Source: Suilimivivens sp964393865
GTDB lineage: Bacteria > Bacillota > Clostridia > Lachnospirales > Lachnospiraceae
Length of the DNA stretch: 64,000 bases
Assembly: GCA_964393865.1 (NCBI GenBank)
Contig: CAYMUW010000002.1
Coordinates: 62,001 to 126,000, forward strand
Direction of reading: 5' to 3'
How positions within the stretch are numbered: position 1 is the stretch's first letter; every line of letters begins with the position of its first letter. Made by a program: the position numbers and the translations under genes. Below, piece after piece: positions 30,195 through 39,330 of the stretch. A model generated the notes under the pieces. That model was not told the DNA's origin and did not search any database. It saw nothing but the letters and a program-made list of their open reading frames with translations.

Positions 30195-30629
30195 ATGGCA
30201 ATGATTAACTGTCCGGAATGCGGAAAAGAAATTTCAGACAAAGCGGCAACATGTCCGCACTGCGGAACGCCGGTGCAGCGGAAATTCTGTAAGCACTGCG
30301 GAGCAAAAATAGACAAGGACTGTGTTGTCTGTCCAAACTGCGGAAAGCAGGTGGAAGAACTGAATAACCAGAATATCATTATAAACAACAGTTCTTCCGC
30401 GAGCGCGGCCGCATCCGCTTCTGCCACTGTTTCGATTGTTAATTTGAAAAAAGCAAAAAACAAGTGGGTCGCCCTGTTCCTTTGCATTTTTACCGTATGC
30501 GGCCATAAGTTCTATGAGGGCAAAATAGGAATGGGGATTTTGTATCTCTGTACTTTTGGACTTTTTGGGATAGGCTGGATAATCGACATTATATCATTAG
30601 CCATGAAGCCGAACCCATATTATGTATAA
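30195..30629 (+). CDS. zinc-ribbon and TM2-domain membrane protein
   Basis: 144 residues. Two zinc ribbons (CPECGKEISDKAATCPHCG, FCKHCGAKI...CPNCGKQVEEL), a Ser/Ala linker, then a TM2 domain (VALFLCIFTVCGHKFYEGKIGMGILYLCTFGLFGIGWIIDIISL) with two membrane helices. AGGAAGG upstream. It is in the lysogenically expressed block, where superinfection exclusion or host-modifying genes often lie; that role is inferred from place only. Confidence 0.85.
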   Translation: MAMINCPECGKEISDKAATCPHCGTPVQRKFCKHCGAKIDKDCVVCPNCGKQVEELNNQNIIINNSSSASAAASASATVSIVNLKKAKNKWVALFLCIFTVCGHKFYEGKIGMGILYLCTFGLFGIGWIIDIISLAMKPNPYYV

Positions 30630-30706
30630 ATTTTAAGAGAATAAAATCAAAGGTAATCAGGCGGCGTTTTGCCGCGTACAAAGCATTTACAAATGATGAA
30701 TATGAT

Positions 30707-30904
30707 ATGTGGATGGGCGACATGATATATCTGCTCGACAACAGGGATACCACAGATTCAAATTATGTAAAAATACTCGAAGATGATATTGTAAGGATAT
30801 ACGGAAGATTTGACGGACTGGTAGAAACCAAAAATTATCTGAATAACACAAAAGGCGAGGAAATGTCCTTGCAAATATTGTATGCAGAGCTTATATCGGA
30901 ATAA
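30707..30904 (+). CDS. hypothetical protein, possibly missing its N-terminus
   Basis: 65 residues from ATG 30707, but the frame is open far upstream without a start (reading ...FAAYKAFTNDEYDMWMGD), and no SD fits the ATG. The visible part, MIYLLDNRDTTDSNYVKILEDDIVRIYGRFDGLVETKNYL, is acidic and helical. It may be a gene whose true start was lost by a frameshift near the TM2 stop. Confidence 0.45.
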   Translation: MWMGDMIYLLDNRDTTDSNYVKILEDDIVRIYGRFDGLVETKNYLNNTKGEEMSLQILYAELISE

Positions 30905-30964
30905 AACAGGCAGTCAGAAAATAAAGAGAAAATAGATACACTGCTGTGGTTTCTGTAGCGGATA

Positions 30965-30993
30965 AAAGCGGAGGCTTGCCACTCCGCTTTTTG
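30965..30993. terminator. bidirectional intrinsic terminator
   Basis: Stem AAAGCGGAG / CTCCGCTTT with an 8-base loop, followed by TTTTTGTTG rightward and by CTTTTAT on the other strand. It ends the rightward lysogeny block and can also end the leftward tail operon. Confidence 0.8.
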
Positions 30994-31052
30994 TTGCGCT
31001 TTGGTTTTTAATTCTACTTTTCTCCACTACGAAACCGTAATCGCTCCGGCAT

Positions 31053-31405
31053 TTCCAAGCGGTGCTGATACAGTGACCCCTTTTAAGTCATCTGCCCCCC
31101 TTGAGGTCTCTTATGACAACATTTATATATTGGATATGACAAGAATACCATATATTAGTGCGTTTTTAGTTAAAAATTATTCAAATTTTATTTTTGAGAT
31201 TAAATCAATTACAACTGCAACAAATAAATTTGCTTTGTATGGTCAAAACACAAATCCTATGGATGGTATAAGTGGTACTTTATTAAAAGATGGTATGACC
31301 CTAGGAAACACATACGCTATTGATATATCGGAATGGGATTATGTTTATTGGGGTATGCAAAGCGAATTTGGTTGCTATTCCACAATAGTAATTACCTTAA
31401 AATAA
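31053..31405 (+). other. silent alternative C-terminus of the tail protein
   Basis: Frame reads PSGADTVTPF then KSSAPLEVSYDNIYILDMTRIPY... to YSTIVITLK. It has no SD or promoter; the few codons upstream (LHYETVIAPAF) are outside the repeat and look fortuitous. In the inverted state this 106-codon segment would follow the expressed N-terminus. It differs completely from the presently expressed end, though both are beta-rich and end in a similar hydrophobic strand (IVITLK versus IMVIVK). Confidence 0.75.
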
Positions 31406-31777
31406 ATATGTAATTTTATTTTACAATAACCATAATATAGGAACACACTATAGTATAATTTGCGGTGTTCGTAGCTGTAAAAGAAAGTTGTATATTATCA
31501 TTTTCTTTTACAGGTATACTGTACAATGCAATATATGTGTTTGAAGCAGTGTGATAAACAGTGGGTGTTACTTCCACTTCGTTTAATGTTACGGTGCTGG
31601 TCATGGATTTTGTATAAATAATAGTGCCAAAAATTAGCAGTGTGCCATTCGACGTAGCAGTATATGTCTTCGATGCAGATGCTACATCATTAGTAAGATG
31701 TTTCTGATCAGCATTTGAATCGATGTATTCTACTAGACCACTACTAAAAGGGGTCACTGTATCAGCACCGCTTGGAA
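31053..31777. mobile_element. invertible tail-protein cassette flanked by 33-bp inverted repeats
   Basis: Bases 31053-31085 are the exact reverse complement of 31745-31777. The repeat encodes PSGADTVTPF in the same frame on each strand. Inside, one C-terminal coding segment reads leftward to a stop at 31416 and a second reads rightward to a stop at 31405, back to back. Inversion between the repeats would exchange the end of the 31416-32018 protein. This is the layout of phase-variable phage fibre cassettes. Confidence 0.85.
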
Positions 31778-32018
31778 TGTATCCCCAATTCCCTTCCTCG
31801 TCTTGCGCAAATGACAGTCCGCCAAACGTATCTGATATTCTCTGCTCCAAATCGTTCATGTTGGCGGCGGAAAAAGCGTCCCCCTCCTGTGAGATGCTTC
31901 CCTCGTTTCGCACCACGTCCACCACTTCATAGCCGTCACCGGTTGACACTGTTGTCAGTTTTCTCCTGCCCGCAAACTCCACCAGCCTGTCTTTCCATGT
32001 TTTCTGTGAAAATGCCAT
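31416..32018 (-). CDS. tail fibre / receptor-binding-type protein with switchable C-terminus
   Basis: 200 residues from the ATG eight bases after GGAGG. Residues 1-90 are constant (AFSQKTWKDRLVEFAGRRKLTTV ... NDLEQRISDTF), followed by GNWGYIPSGADTVTPF, where the inverted repeat lies, then about 110 variable beta-rich residues (TYTATSNGTLLIFG ... IPVKENDNIQLSFTATNTANYT). It is the last gene of the tail operon, where receptor-binding proteins usually are. A role in host recognition is inferred. Confidence 0.75.
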   Translation of the reverse strand: MAFSQKTWKDRLVEFAGRRKLTTVSTGDGYEVVDVVRNEGSISQEGDAFSAANMNDLEQRISDTFGGLSFAQDEEGNWGYIPSGADTVTPFSSGLVEYIDSNADQKHLTNDVASASKTYTATSNGTLLIFGTIIYTKSMTSTVTLNEVEVTPTVYHTASNTYIALYSIPVKENDNIQLSFTATNTANYTIVCSYIMVIVK

Positions 32019-32084
32019 TTCCATTACCTCCGTGTTAATTAAATTATAGGATATCTTCCCGCGTAATTTGTACCATTTTAAAGT

Positions 32085-32699
32085 TTAAAGCACACCAATT
32101 TCTTCGCCGCAATACGCCTCATCGCCGCAGTAAATCTTATTGTTATAGTTACCGATATAAATATAAAACACATCATGGAGTATCTTTTCTATGTCGTTCC
32201 ATTTCTGATAGTGGTTATAAGGCCTGTCCGGGACTTTTGGCGTGTTGGGGTATACAGCGTACCCCGCCCGTATATTTGTTACGTTCTCCTGAATCCGGTC
32301 AAAGTCCGCGGCCCTCGGCAGTCCGCCTATGTCCCAGTCATACTTCACGGACACCGGGACGGAGATATACCCGCCAATAAGTTCCGTTACCCGGTCTATG
32401 CGGTTTAAGTCCGAGGCGTTCAAAAACCCTTTCCATGTCCGGCTATCAATGTCCGCCTGTGTCCTGTCATAGACAAATTCCGGCAGCGGGTAAAAGAACG
32501 TGCCGGAATACGTGCTGGTGTTCCCGGCTTCGTCCACCATCTGTAGGTCCAGATGATAATAATCGTCCACGGACTTTGGCACATTGACGCGCCATACACC
32601 GCCGCCGCCATCAAATGTATATCCTACTCCATTAACTGTCCCACCAACATATAAGATATCGCTTCCGGTATTTGATTCTAAATTTACCGTTATTAACAT
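32085..32699 (-). CDS. tail/baseplate protein with an Ig-like start
   Basis: 204 residues. The first 65 look like an Ig-type strand repeat (MLITVNLESNTGSDILYVGGTV ... YHLDLQMVDEAGNTSTYSGTF). The rest has DRTWKGFLNASDLNRIDRVTELIGG and a C-terminal KIYCGDEAYCGEEIGVL that recurs in neighbouring tail genes. Lies in the tail tip part of the late operon; likely a baseplate or fibre-network component. Confidence 0.65.
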   Translation of the reverse strand: MLITVNLESNTGSDILYVGGTVNGVGYTFDGGGGVWRVNVPKSVDDYYHLDLQMVDEAGNTSTYSGTFFYPLPEFVYDRTQADIDSRTWKGFLNASDLNRIDRVTELIGGYISVPVSVKYDWDIGGLPRAADFDRIQENVTNIRAGYAVYPNTPKVPDRPYNHYQKWNDIEKILHDVFYIYIGNYNNKIYCGDEAYCGEEIGVL

Positions 32700-32700
32700 A

Positions 32701-33600
32701 TTACACCACCGTTACGCTGATTGTGACGATTCCGGATGTATTGGCCGGATTCGGCGTAATCTCCACGCTTGTTATTTCCGGAATGGTCGTATCAAGCTCT
32801 ATCGTTTTTGTGACTGTCGTGCTTCTGCCGGCGGCATCTGTGGAAGTGACTGTAATCGTATTTTCTCCCTCTGCCAGCGTCAATGTCTTGGAAAAACTCC
32901 CGTCGCTGCTTACCGTCACAGCCTCGGCCGTCTTGCTGTTTAGCTTCACCGTAAGTGTTACCGGGCTTGATGTCGCGTCGTTGGTCGTTCCTGCCACCGT
33001 ACAGGATGCCTGATTAGTAATCGTAATGGCCGGGCTGGTCACATTCAAGGTCGGGGGAATCGTATCCACCGTAAATGATGCACTTACCGCAGCCGCCGCG
33101 TTGCCGTCATTATCACTTGCGGATATAGCGATCGCATGCGTTCCATCCGATAATGTGCCGGACGGTATATAGGTACACGAATACCCGTTTGTAATGCTCG
33201 TTTTTGTGAGGGAGACGCTTGCGCCGTCCACTTTCAGGGCAATGCTGTCTGCGCTCACGCCTGATCCGCTCGTCTCGTCAACCACCGTGAACGTAATCGT
33301 AGGTTGATTGCTCTGCAGATACGCCCCGTTTGCGGGAGAAGAAAGCGTAATGGTAGGAGCTACCGTTTCGTATACCTTCAATTTTAAAGAATTTCCGACG
33401 GTGGCATCCCCATCGCCCACTGTCTCAACCGTACCAGCCGTGTTTGTTGCTTCCACCGTCACCGGATAATATCCCCCGGAAAGGTTGTAAGACGTGACGG
33501 ACGGGGCGGTTATGTCGCCCTCCCATTTCCCGGTTTCCTCATTCAGCGCCAGATTTGTCCATGAGCCATTGATTTTTACCCTTACCGTGCTGATTGCCAT
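32701..33600 (-). CDS. multi-Ig-like-domain tail protein
   Basis: 299 residues, almost entirely Ser/Thr/Val-rich beta repeats: three or four Ig-like units (WEGDITAPSVTSYNLSGGYYPVTVEATNTAG, TVAPTITLSSPANGAYL, TIPPTLNVTSPAITITNQASCTVAGTTNDAT, TIPEITSVEITPNPANTSG). Such units on phage tails bind cell-surface carbohydrate weakly. It stops one base before the next gene, so both are translated together. Confidence 0.75.
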   Translation of the reverse strand: MAISTVRVKINGSWTNLALNEETGKWEGDITAPSVTSYNLSGGYYPVTVEATNTAGTVETVGDGDATVGNSLKLKVYETVAPTITLSSPANGAYLQSNQPTITFTVVDETSGSGVSADSIALKVDGASVSLTKTSITNGYSCTYIPSGTLSDGTHAIAISASDNDGNAAAAVSASFTVDTIPPTLNVTSPAITITNQASCTVAGTTNDATSSPVTLTVKLNSKTAEAVTVSSDGSFSKTLTLAEGENTITVTSTDAAGRSTTVTKTIELDTTIPEITSVEITPNPANTSGIVTISVTVV

Positions 33601-33780
33601 TTATATCACCTCTATCGCTTCCCCGGCGTATTTCTCGCCGCAATATATTTTCACTGCATCAAAAGTAATCTCTTTGTCATATACATCCACCACCACCGTT
33701 AAGGATGCTTTCTGCTTTACCGGATTAGGCGTTAATGTAACGCTGTTGAATGTTGGTCTTGATGTGATTGTGTCCGCCAT
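33601..33780 (-). CDS. small tail-associated protein, 59 residues
   Basis: MADTITSRPTFNSVTLTPNPVKQKASLTVVVDVYDKEITFDAVKIYCGEKYAGEAIEVI. The middle resembles one Ig-like strand pair of the next gene (VTLTPNP versus VEITPNP) and the end has the YCGE-type motif of other tail proteins here. It shares a base with the previous stop. Clearly part of the tail operon. Confidence 0.65.
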   Translation of the reverse strand: MADTITSRPTFNSVTLTPNPVKQKASLTVVVDVYDKEITFDAVKIYCGEKYAGEAIEVI

Positions 33781-35252
33781 TACAATATCCCTACTTCCTC
33801 ATCTGTGAAGAGCTCTGTCGCATAATAATAATCTCCTAACAGTTTGTAATACCCCCTCATGGTTGCTGTACTGATAAATCCGCCGGTCAGGTCTGTTGTG
33901 ACCTTTTCAAACCCAGCGACGAAGCTCTCATATCCTATCACGTTGTTTTCAATTTCTGACCAGTCAACAGGTTTGTCGCCCTCATTTAAGAATTTGATTT
34001 TCAGCTTGAGCCGCAACTGATAGTATTCCAGTATCTTTTCCGCTATTGCCGCCGCCTGTGTGCCGTTCAGAACTGTCCCGGTATAGGTTTTCGTGTTCCG
34101 GGACTGCCCTGCGCTCGTGTGGACCTCCGAGGCCGTGACACTCAAATCCTCTTTGTCATACTTCGTGCCGGTGATGACGACGTCCGTTTCAGAGCCTACC
34201 TTGAATGTCACATAATTATTGCCCTGCTCCAATATCAGGCCGGAATTGATGGACATATCCGCCGCCGGGGAAGACAGTTCCACCGTATATGTTCCGGCGG
34301 CATACGTGCCTTTGACAACCTCGCTCGTCTTGTCCTGCAAGGCATAAACCGGGTATTTTACCGTCACGTCCGATATATAATCCTCATTGGAGGTCTGCGT
34401 GGAGAATTTCCTTGTCCGCTCCACAAACGTCTTTACAAGCCTGTCCGGGATATAGATGTCAATGTAATCCCTGCGGCTGGAATCCGCTACCGCGCCGCAG
34501 GCAAAAAGGACTTCCCTTAACGCTTTCCGGCATGTGTTATTTTTCAGCCAGCCATACAGCGGTACCGCCCTGACTTCGTCCGACACCCGATAATCCGCTA
34601 TTCCTGCCGCTGCCATGATGTCATCTATCACGTCACCGGCAGGCTCCCCGGAATACACTTTCCCTTTCAGGTAACGGCTGTTATCCAACAGCCCTTTCAG
34701 GTCAATGAAGGACATGGTTGTCACGTTCTTTTCCGCGCTGTGGCTGTCAAGAAAGAATTTCCCCAGAAGTCCTTTGCTGTCGTCCACATACTCATACGCC
34801 ATGCACTCCTGCCCGGACTGTAATGCTTTGTGAAGCCCGTTGACGTTCCCGATATTAAATTTATCATCCTCATCTATCAGCTTGAATTTCAGCTTGTTTA
34901 TCGGAATCTTGTCGGAAATCGGGTCCGCCTCCTCCGTAAGCGAAGCCCCCTCTGCGGGAAGCCCCTCATGCCCGATGAGCAAGTCTGTGCCATACTCGAT
35001 AAAGCGGAATTTCACGTAACGGTGCGGCTTCGCTTTTGTAAACTGTATATTTAACTTTGCATAATCTTCCACCTGATTTTGCACAAAAAATATGTTTCCT
35101 GTTATCTCATATCTTTTTTCAGAAATGCAGATGCCGGATATGTCGTACCACCGGATGAACATTTCAAGCGGATAATCGCCCACAAAGTAAAATGTTAGCC
35201 CGTATGATGTATGGTTTTCCGTGAAATTAACATCAAACTGCGGATGCGCCAT
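33780..35252 (-). CDS. tail tip/baseplate protein (hub-like)
   Basis: 490 residues following distal-tail-type genes. The pattern of paired domains (EEADPISDKIPINKLKFKLIDEDDKFN ... SFIDLKGLLDNSRYLKGKVYSGEPAGDVIDDIMAAAGI) resembles the T4 gp27-like hub fold of siphophage tail tips. It ends YYATELFTDEEVGIL, like two neighbours. Probably anchors the receptor-binding complex. Fold assignment is inferred from order and pattern. Confidence 0.65.
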   Translation of the reverse strand: MAHPQFDVNFTENHTSYGLTFYFVGDYPLEMFIRWYDISGICISEKRYEITGNIFFVQNQVEDYAKLNIQFTKAKPHRYVKFRFIEYGTDLLIGHEGLPAEGASLTEEADPISDKIPINKLKFKLIDEDDKFNIGNVNGLHKALQSGQECMAYEYVDDSKGLLGKFFLDSHSAEKNVTTMSFIDLKGLLDNSRYLKGKVYSGEPAGDVIDDIMAAAGIADYRVSDEVRAVPLYGWLKNNTCRKALREVLFACGAVADSSRRDYIDIYIPDRLVKTFVERTRKFSTQTSNEDYISDVTVKYPVYALQDKTSEVVKGTYAAGTYTVELSSPAADMSINSGLILEQGNNYVTFKVGSETDVVITGTKYDKEDLSVTASEVHTSAGQSRNTKTYTGTVLNGTQAAAIAEKILEYYQLRLKLKIKFLNEGDKPVDWSEIENNVIGYESFVAGFEKVTTDLTGGFISTATMRGYYKLLGDYYYATELFTDEEVGIL

Positions 35253-35566
35253 TATAGTACCCCCACTGAATCATCACTGTATAGTTCCCCTGCAAAAGAA
35301 TAATGTCCAAGAGCGGCAAAGTCCCCGGTTTCATTGCTCATCATGTCTGAAAAATATACCGCCGTCCATTCGTCAGGCATCTCCGGCATTGTTCCGTCCA
35401 ATATGGAATAGTCTTTCTCTAATGTCATATAATCCGGGAACTCTACATCATCCTTTGCAAGGGAAATATTACCAAAATCCTGATTAGTTTCTGTATAAAA
35501 AACGCTGTCAGCGTTCGCAGTTGTGTCATATAATCCAAAAACTGCCCGAAAATGTGTTACCCTCAT
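35252..35566 (-). CDS. hypothetical tail protein, 104 residues
   Basis: Starts MRVTHFRAVFGLYDTTANADSVFYTE and ends GHYSFAGELYSDDSVGVL, the same terminal motif seen in the hub-like protein. Acidic. Shares one base with the next gene. Tail tip accessory by position. Confidence 0.6.
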   Translation of the reverse strand: MRVTHFRAVFGLYDTTANADSVFYTETNQDFGNISLAKDDVEFPDYMTLEKDYSILDGTMPEMPDEWTAVYFSDMMSNETGDFAALGHYSFAGELYSDDSVGVL

Positions 35567-35576
35567 AATCCCTCCG

Positions 35577-35969
35577 TTATGGCGTCCTGAATGGCGCTTT
35601 CATGGTGAATTTACAAGTCAGGGCTTGGAATGTGGCGGTATTATTGTGTATCTTCATCGCCTCGTCCGTAACCTTGCTGATATAACCGCGGAATGAGAAT
35701 GTCCCCTTTGGGTGTGGCAGGACAAAATCATGAAACTCTTCCGGCTCCGTCAGCTTGTCAATGAGGCTTTGGTAAAGGTCAGGGTCGTCAATGATGCCGA
35801 ATCCCATATCATAATTGAGATATACCCCTAAAATTTCCCTTTTCAGGTCTCCGTTATCCTCGTCACGCTCCGCATACTTGTCCAGCACGTCAAAGCTGCG
35901 CTTCATGGAAAGCATCGGCACATCATAAAAAGCCCCGTCAATATATACTCCCTGCGTGTATTCTTTCAT
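35577..35969 (-). CDS. distal-tail-like protein
   Basis: 130 residues directly after the tape measure, the usual place of Dit-type proteins, although Dit is generally longer. The segment GVYIDGAFYDVPMLSMKRSFDVLDKYAERDEDNGDLKREILGVYLNYDMGF and the end TFQALTCKFTMKAPFRTP are beta-rich. It could be a shortened distal tail protein or an adaptor ring component. Confidence 0.6.
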   Translation of the reverse strand: MKEYTQGVYIDGAFYDVPMLSMKRSFDVLDKYAERDEDNGDLKREILGVYLNYDMGFGIIDDPDLYQSLIDKLTEPEEFHDFVLPHPKGTFSFRGYISKVTDEAMKIHNNTATFQALTCKFTMKAPFRTP

Positions 35970-35970
35970 G

Positions 35971-38900
35971 TCAGCCCCCTATCGGCTCAAGGTCATAGCC
36001 CCGGCGCGTCAGCTCGGAAAGGAATGCGTCAAGCGTCGTAGTCGCCACTTTCTCGCTGTCCATGTAAAGGTTTAGCGTTGTGGCGGTGTTCCCATATCCG
36101 CGGCTGTCCAGCACATTCCCTACCGCCTGCTCGATTGTGGAGAGCGGTGCCTCGACATTCGTTTGGCCCCGCCTCTGGTCGCCGAGGATCGCAGCGAATG
36201 GGTCGCCGCCCCTTATCACCGCGCCGTCCGCAAGCGCCGGTATCGTGACATTCGGTATCGTCCTCGCGTGAACGCTGGAAAGCGTGGGCTGCTCTAATGC
36301 GCTTGCCACGCTGTTAAACTGGTCTATCAGGTCATTGATCGCGCCCTCGATGTTCTTTATCCCGGCGTTGAAAATCCCGATGATAGTGTTCATGATATTA
36401 CCTACCTGCGATACGATGGCCTTAAATCCCTGATATATACCGTTCTTCATGTTCTCCCCGAAAAGCTTCCACTGTGCCACCGTGAAGTACGGTTCTACGA
36501 CAGTTTTCCACCATGTATTCATGTTCGCCGTCCACAGGGAATAAAACTCGTTCCAGACTTCCGTATAGGCAAGGATAAGGTTTTCCCATTGCAGATACCA
36601 CGCGTCATACCCGAAATAAAGTTCCATGTTTTCTTCCAGCCATAACGTGAACGTTTCCGTCCAGTATTCAATGAACAGGGTTACTTGTTCCTGCGCTGTG
36701 GTGAGCATTCCCGTAAATGCCGTAATAAAATACTCGTTTAACGGCTCTATCCCCGCCATGAGGCCGGTGACAATATTCCGCCCTAACTCCGTCCACTTTT
36801 CCGCTGTGAACAGTTCGTATACCGCCTCTATATTGTCTGATATGCCGTTCTTTAAGCCCTCGACGAGATATTCTCCGTTTTCCGCCATCACAGTCGAAGG
36901 ACTGTTTATGCCAAGCTTTTCTTTAAACCAGTCTGATATCTTTCCGGCAACTTCCATGACATTTGATTTCAAGTCTTCCCATTTTTCCTTAATACCGCCA
37001 ATAACGCCGTCTATGAGGTTTTTCCCGGCGGTTTTCATTTTTTCAACGAAATTGCCGGGTATGCTAGATATATCCTCCCATGCCGCTTCCCAATCGCCAC
37101 TAAACACGTCAGTTAAAAATTGCACAATGGAGCGTATGACATCTATAATTGCGTTTATCGTGTCTGCAATAAATCCAACAACCGGGGCGACTACTGTCAT
37201 AATAAAATCAATTACAGATGCAACAACAGGAGCGATATATTCAATAATCCAGGCTATAAGCGGTTCCAGAATGTTCTCCCATAACGCCTTAAACATATCT
37301 GCCAAATCGCCCAAAAGCCCTATTATATTGTCAATAAGCGGCTGAATGTGCTCTTTCCATAATGTATCAAATTTAGCAGCCCATTCCTCTAAGATAGGCT
37401 GCACGTTCCCATTCCAGAACTCAAGAAACTTTCCCACTAAATCGGAAAGCCCCTGTGCCACGGAATCAAAGAACGGCTTTAGATGTTCATCATAGACCTC
37501 ATTCAGCTTATCGAATGTATCATCAATGCCCTGCTTAATTGTTCCGGTGATATCTGCCAGCACGCCTAAAAATCCCTCTAAAGCGGTTCGGAATCCCTCT
37601 TTATTATCAACAAAAGGCTGTATGATGATATTTGCTATATCCCTGAATAGTTCGGATGCAAGCTCCGTAACGCCCATGAACGCATCAGTAAATATTCCAA
37701 TGATATTTGCGGTAAGCTGCTGCCCGCTCTCGCTTGCGAACGCCTCGAACACATAGGCTATAGACTGGAAAAGTTCAGCGAATAGGTAGTTGATATCTTC
37801 CCATATGTCGAACATGGATATAAGGTATTCTTTTATGCGCTCTTTATTCTGTTCCAGATATTTTGCTATGCCGCCCAAAAGATTGGTTGCGATAGTAAGC
37901 CCGATACTTGCCATAGAACCGACGAGAGAGCCTAGCATATACGCCACAGACTGCGCCCATGAATCAGCCGCCGCCAACACGGCAGGGTCGGTAAATATAT
38001 CTTTCAGGCTTTCTTTAATGGATGCTATACTGTCCTTGATGGATTCCCATCGGTATTCCCAATCGCCAAGCCCATCCCAGAACCCTTCCATAAAGATATT
38101 TTTTAGTTTTTCCAAATAATCTAAAATAGGCTTTAAAAATTCTTTGATTTTGTCAATCCAATCAAGAAGTTTATTATCAACAGGCACTTCCTCAAACATA
38201 TCCTGTGCTGAAACGCCCGCTCCGCTTCCGCTGGAATCTTCTTTCTTGTTCAGCACTTCCAACGTGTCAAAGGACGCTAACGCCCCGGCCGCCTTTTTCG
38301 CCGCCGAAGCCGTGCCATTTAAGGAATCCGCATAATCCTCCTGTACCGCTGTCGCCTTTGTCCACGTGCTTGCGCCGGTGAGCGCTGCGATAAGCTGGTT
38401 TATCCAGTTCACAGCGGTAATGATGTGATTTATTAGGCTAATGAGATGTGGTACCGCCATCTGGATAATCGGAGCAAACGCCGCCGCGAAGCTGTTCTTT
38501 AGCTGCGTACAAGCAGACTTTAAGGAAGATACCGCCTGATTGTACCCGTCTGAATACTGGACAAAGTTTTCAAGACCTTCTTTCAATGCAGTACGGAGCT
38601 TGTTGACGAGCAAGTACAGGCTCCTTATCCCAAGCCCGTATTTCAGTATGGTTTTTAGGCCGCGTTTTAGGGAAGATGAAACGCCGTCAACCGCCTTTTT
38701 GCTGCTGCTAATGCCGCTTGACATGGATTTCCCGGCTTTCTTCGCGGCGGCCGCCATCTTGTCGAAACCCACTGCGGCGGATTCCTGCTTCTCCGCCAGT
38801 TCCGCAAAGCGCATTTTTGACGCATCAATGCTGTTTTCAATCTCCTGCAGCTTTTCGGCGGTACTGGCAAACTCGTCCGTGTTCTTTCCGAGTGTAAAAG

Positions 38901-39264
38901 CCTCTCCAGTGTCAACAAGGTCTTGTAGCTCACTTTTTAAATATGGCAGGGAATTTTGAAGCTGCTCTATGTCATACTGCATACGCCGAAATGTCACAGA
39001 GCTTTCAGTGCCGCCAGTTGCAAGAAACTTTTCTTTCCGCTCCGTCAAAACGGCCAGCTTCTTTTCCGTCGCTTCAATCTGCTTTTGGACTTCCGTATAT
39101 TCCGTTGTGGGAATCTTAGCGCTCCCCAATTCCTGCAGGCGTGCACGCAAACGGGAAGCCTCATTCTCCAATTTTGCGATGGAGTTTTTCAGCTTCATCA
39201 TCTGGCTTGTGATATTTGTGTTGATGTCGGTATTTATCCTGATAGAGCCGTCGTAACTTGCCAT
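35971..39264 (-). CDS. tail tape measure protein
   Basis: 1097 residues, the longest gene, in the standard place before the tail tip genes. It has a long coiled-coil start (MMKLKNSIAKLENEASRLRARLQELG), many Trp-rich helical repeats (WEDISSIPGNFVEKMKTAGKNLIDGVIGGIKEKWEDLKSNV), several hydrophobic stretches, and the conserved LGINSPSTVMAENGEYLVEGLKNGI motif near 830. It sets tail length and leaves the tail on ejection. Predicted tail length from 1097 residues is about 160 nm by the 1.5 angstrom rule. Confidence 0.93.
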   Translation of the reverse strand: MASYDGSIRINTDINTNITSQMMKLKNSIAKLENEASRLRARLQELGSAKIPTTEYTEVQKQIEATEKKLAVLTERKEKFLATGGTESSVTFRRMQYDIEQLQNSLPYLKSELQDLVDTGEAFTLGKNTDEFASTAEKLQEIENSIDASKMRFAELAEKQESAAVGFDKMAAAAKKAGKSMSSGISSSKKAVDGVSSSLKRGLKTILKYGLGIRSLYLLVNKLRTALKEGLENFVQYSDGYNQAVSSLKSACTQLKNSFAAAFAPIIQMAVPHLISLINHIITAVNWINQLIAALTGASTWTKATAVQEDYADSLNGTASAAKKAAGALASFDTLEVLNKKEDSSGSGAGVSAQDMFEEVPVDNKLLDWIDKIKEFLKPILDYLEKLKNIFMEGFWDGLGDWEYRWESIKDSIASIKESLKDIFTDPAVLAAADSWAQSVAYMLGSLVGSMASIGLTIATNLLGGIAKYLEQNKERIKEYLISMFDIWEDINYLFAELFQSIAYVFEAFASESGQQLTANIIGIFTDAFMGVTELASELFRDIANIIIQPFVDNKEGFRTALEGFLGVLADITGTIKQGIDDTFDKLNEVYDEHLKPFFDSVAQGLSDLVGKFLEFWNGNVQPILEEWAAKFDTLWKEHIQPLIDNIIGLLGDLADMFKALWENILEPLIAWIIEYIAPVVASVIDFIMTVVAPVVGFIADTINAIIDVIRSIVQFLTDVFSGDWEAAWEDISSIPGNFVEKMKTAGKNLIDGVIGGIKEKWEDLKSNVMEVAGKISDWFKEKLGINSPSTVMAENGEYLVEGLKNGISDNIEAVYELFTAEKWTELGRNIVTGLMAGIEPLNEYFITAFTGMLTTAQEQVTLFIEYWTETFTLWLEENMELYFGYDAWYLQWENLILAYTEVWNEFYSLWTANMNTWWKTVVEPYFTVAQWKLFGENMKNGIYQGFKAIVSQVGNIMNTIIGIFNAGIKNIEGAINDLIDQFNSVASALEQPTLSSVHARTIPNVTIPALADGAVIRGGDPFAAILGDQRRGQTNVEAPLSTIEQAVGNVLDSRGYGNTATTLNLYMDSEKVATTTLDAFLSELTRRGYDLEPIGG

Positions 39265-39330
39265 AGCACCACCTCATATCTTTTCTGGTCAGCGGCTATC
39301 CGTTTAGAGGATAGCCGGTTTCTTTTCCTG

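Noticed and set aside
31001..31405. A separate rightward 134-residue gene
   Set aside because: It has no SD, its first codons lie outside the repeat without similarity to anything, and from 31053 on it matches the constant/variable design of the opposite-strand tail gene; treated as a silent cassette.
31053..32018. Diversity-generating retroelement at the tail protein
   Set aside because: No reverse transcriptase gene and no adenine-biased template/variable repeat pair; the two segments are unrelated and flanked by inverted repeats.
36626..37345. 239-codon rightward frame opposite the tape measure gene
   Set aside because: Antisense shadow of a repetitive helical gene; no SD and no similarity.
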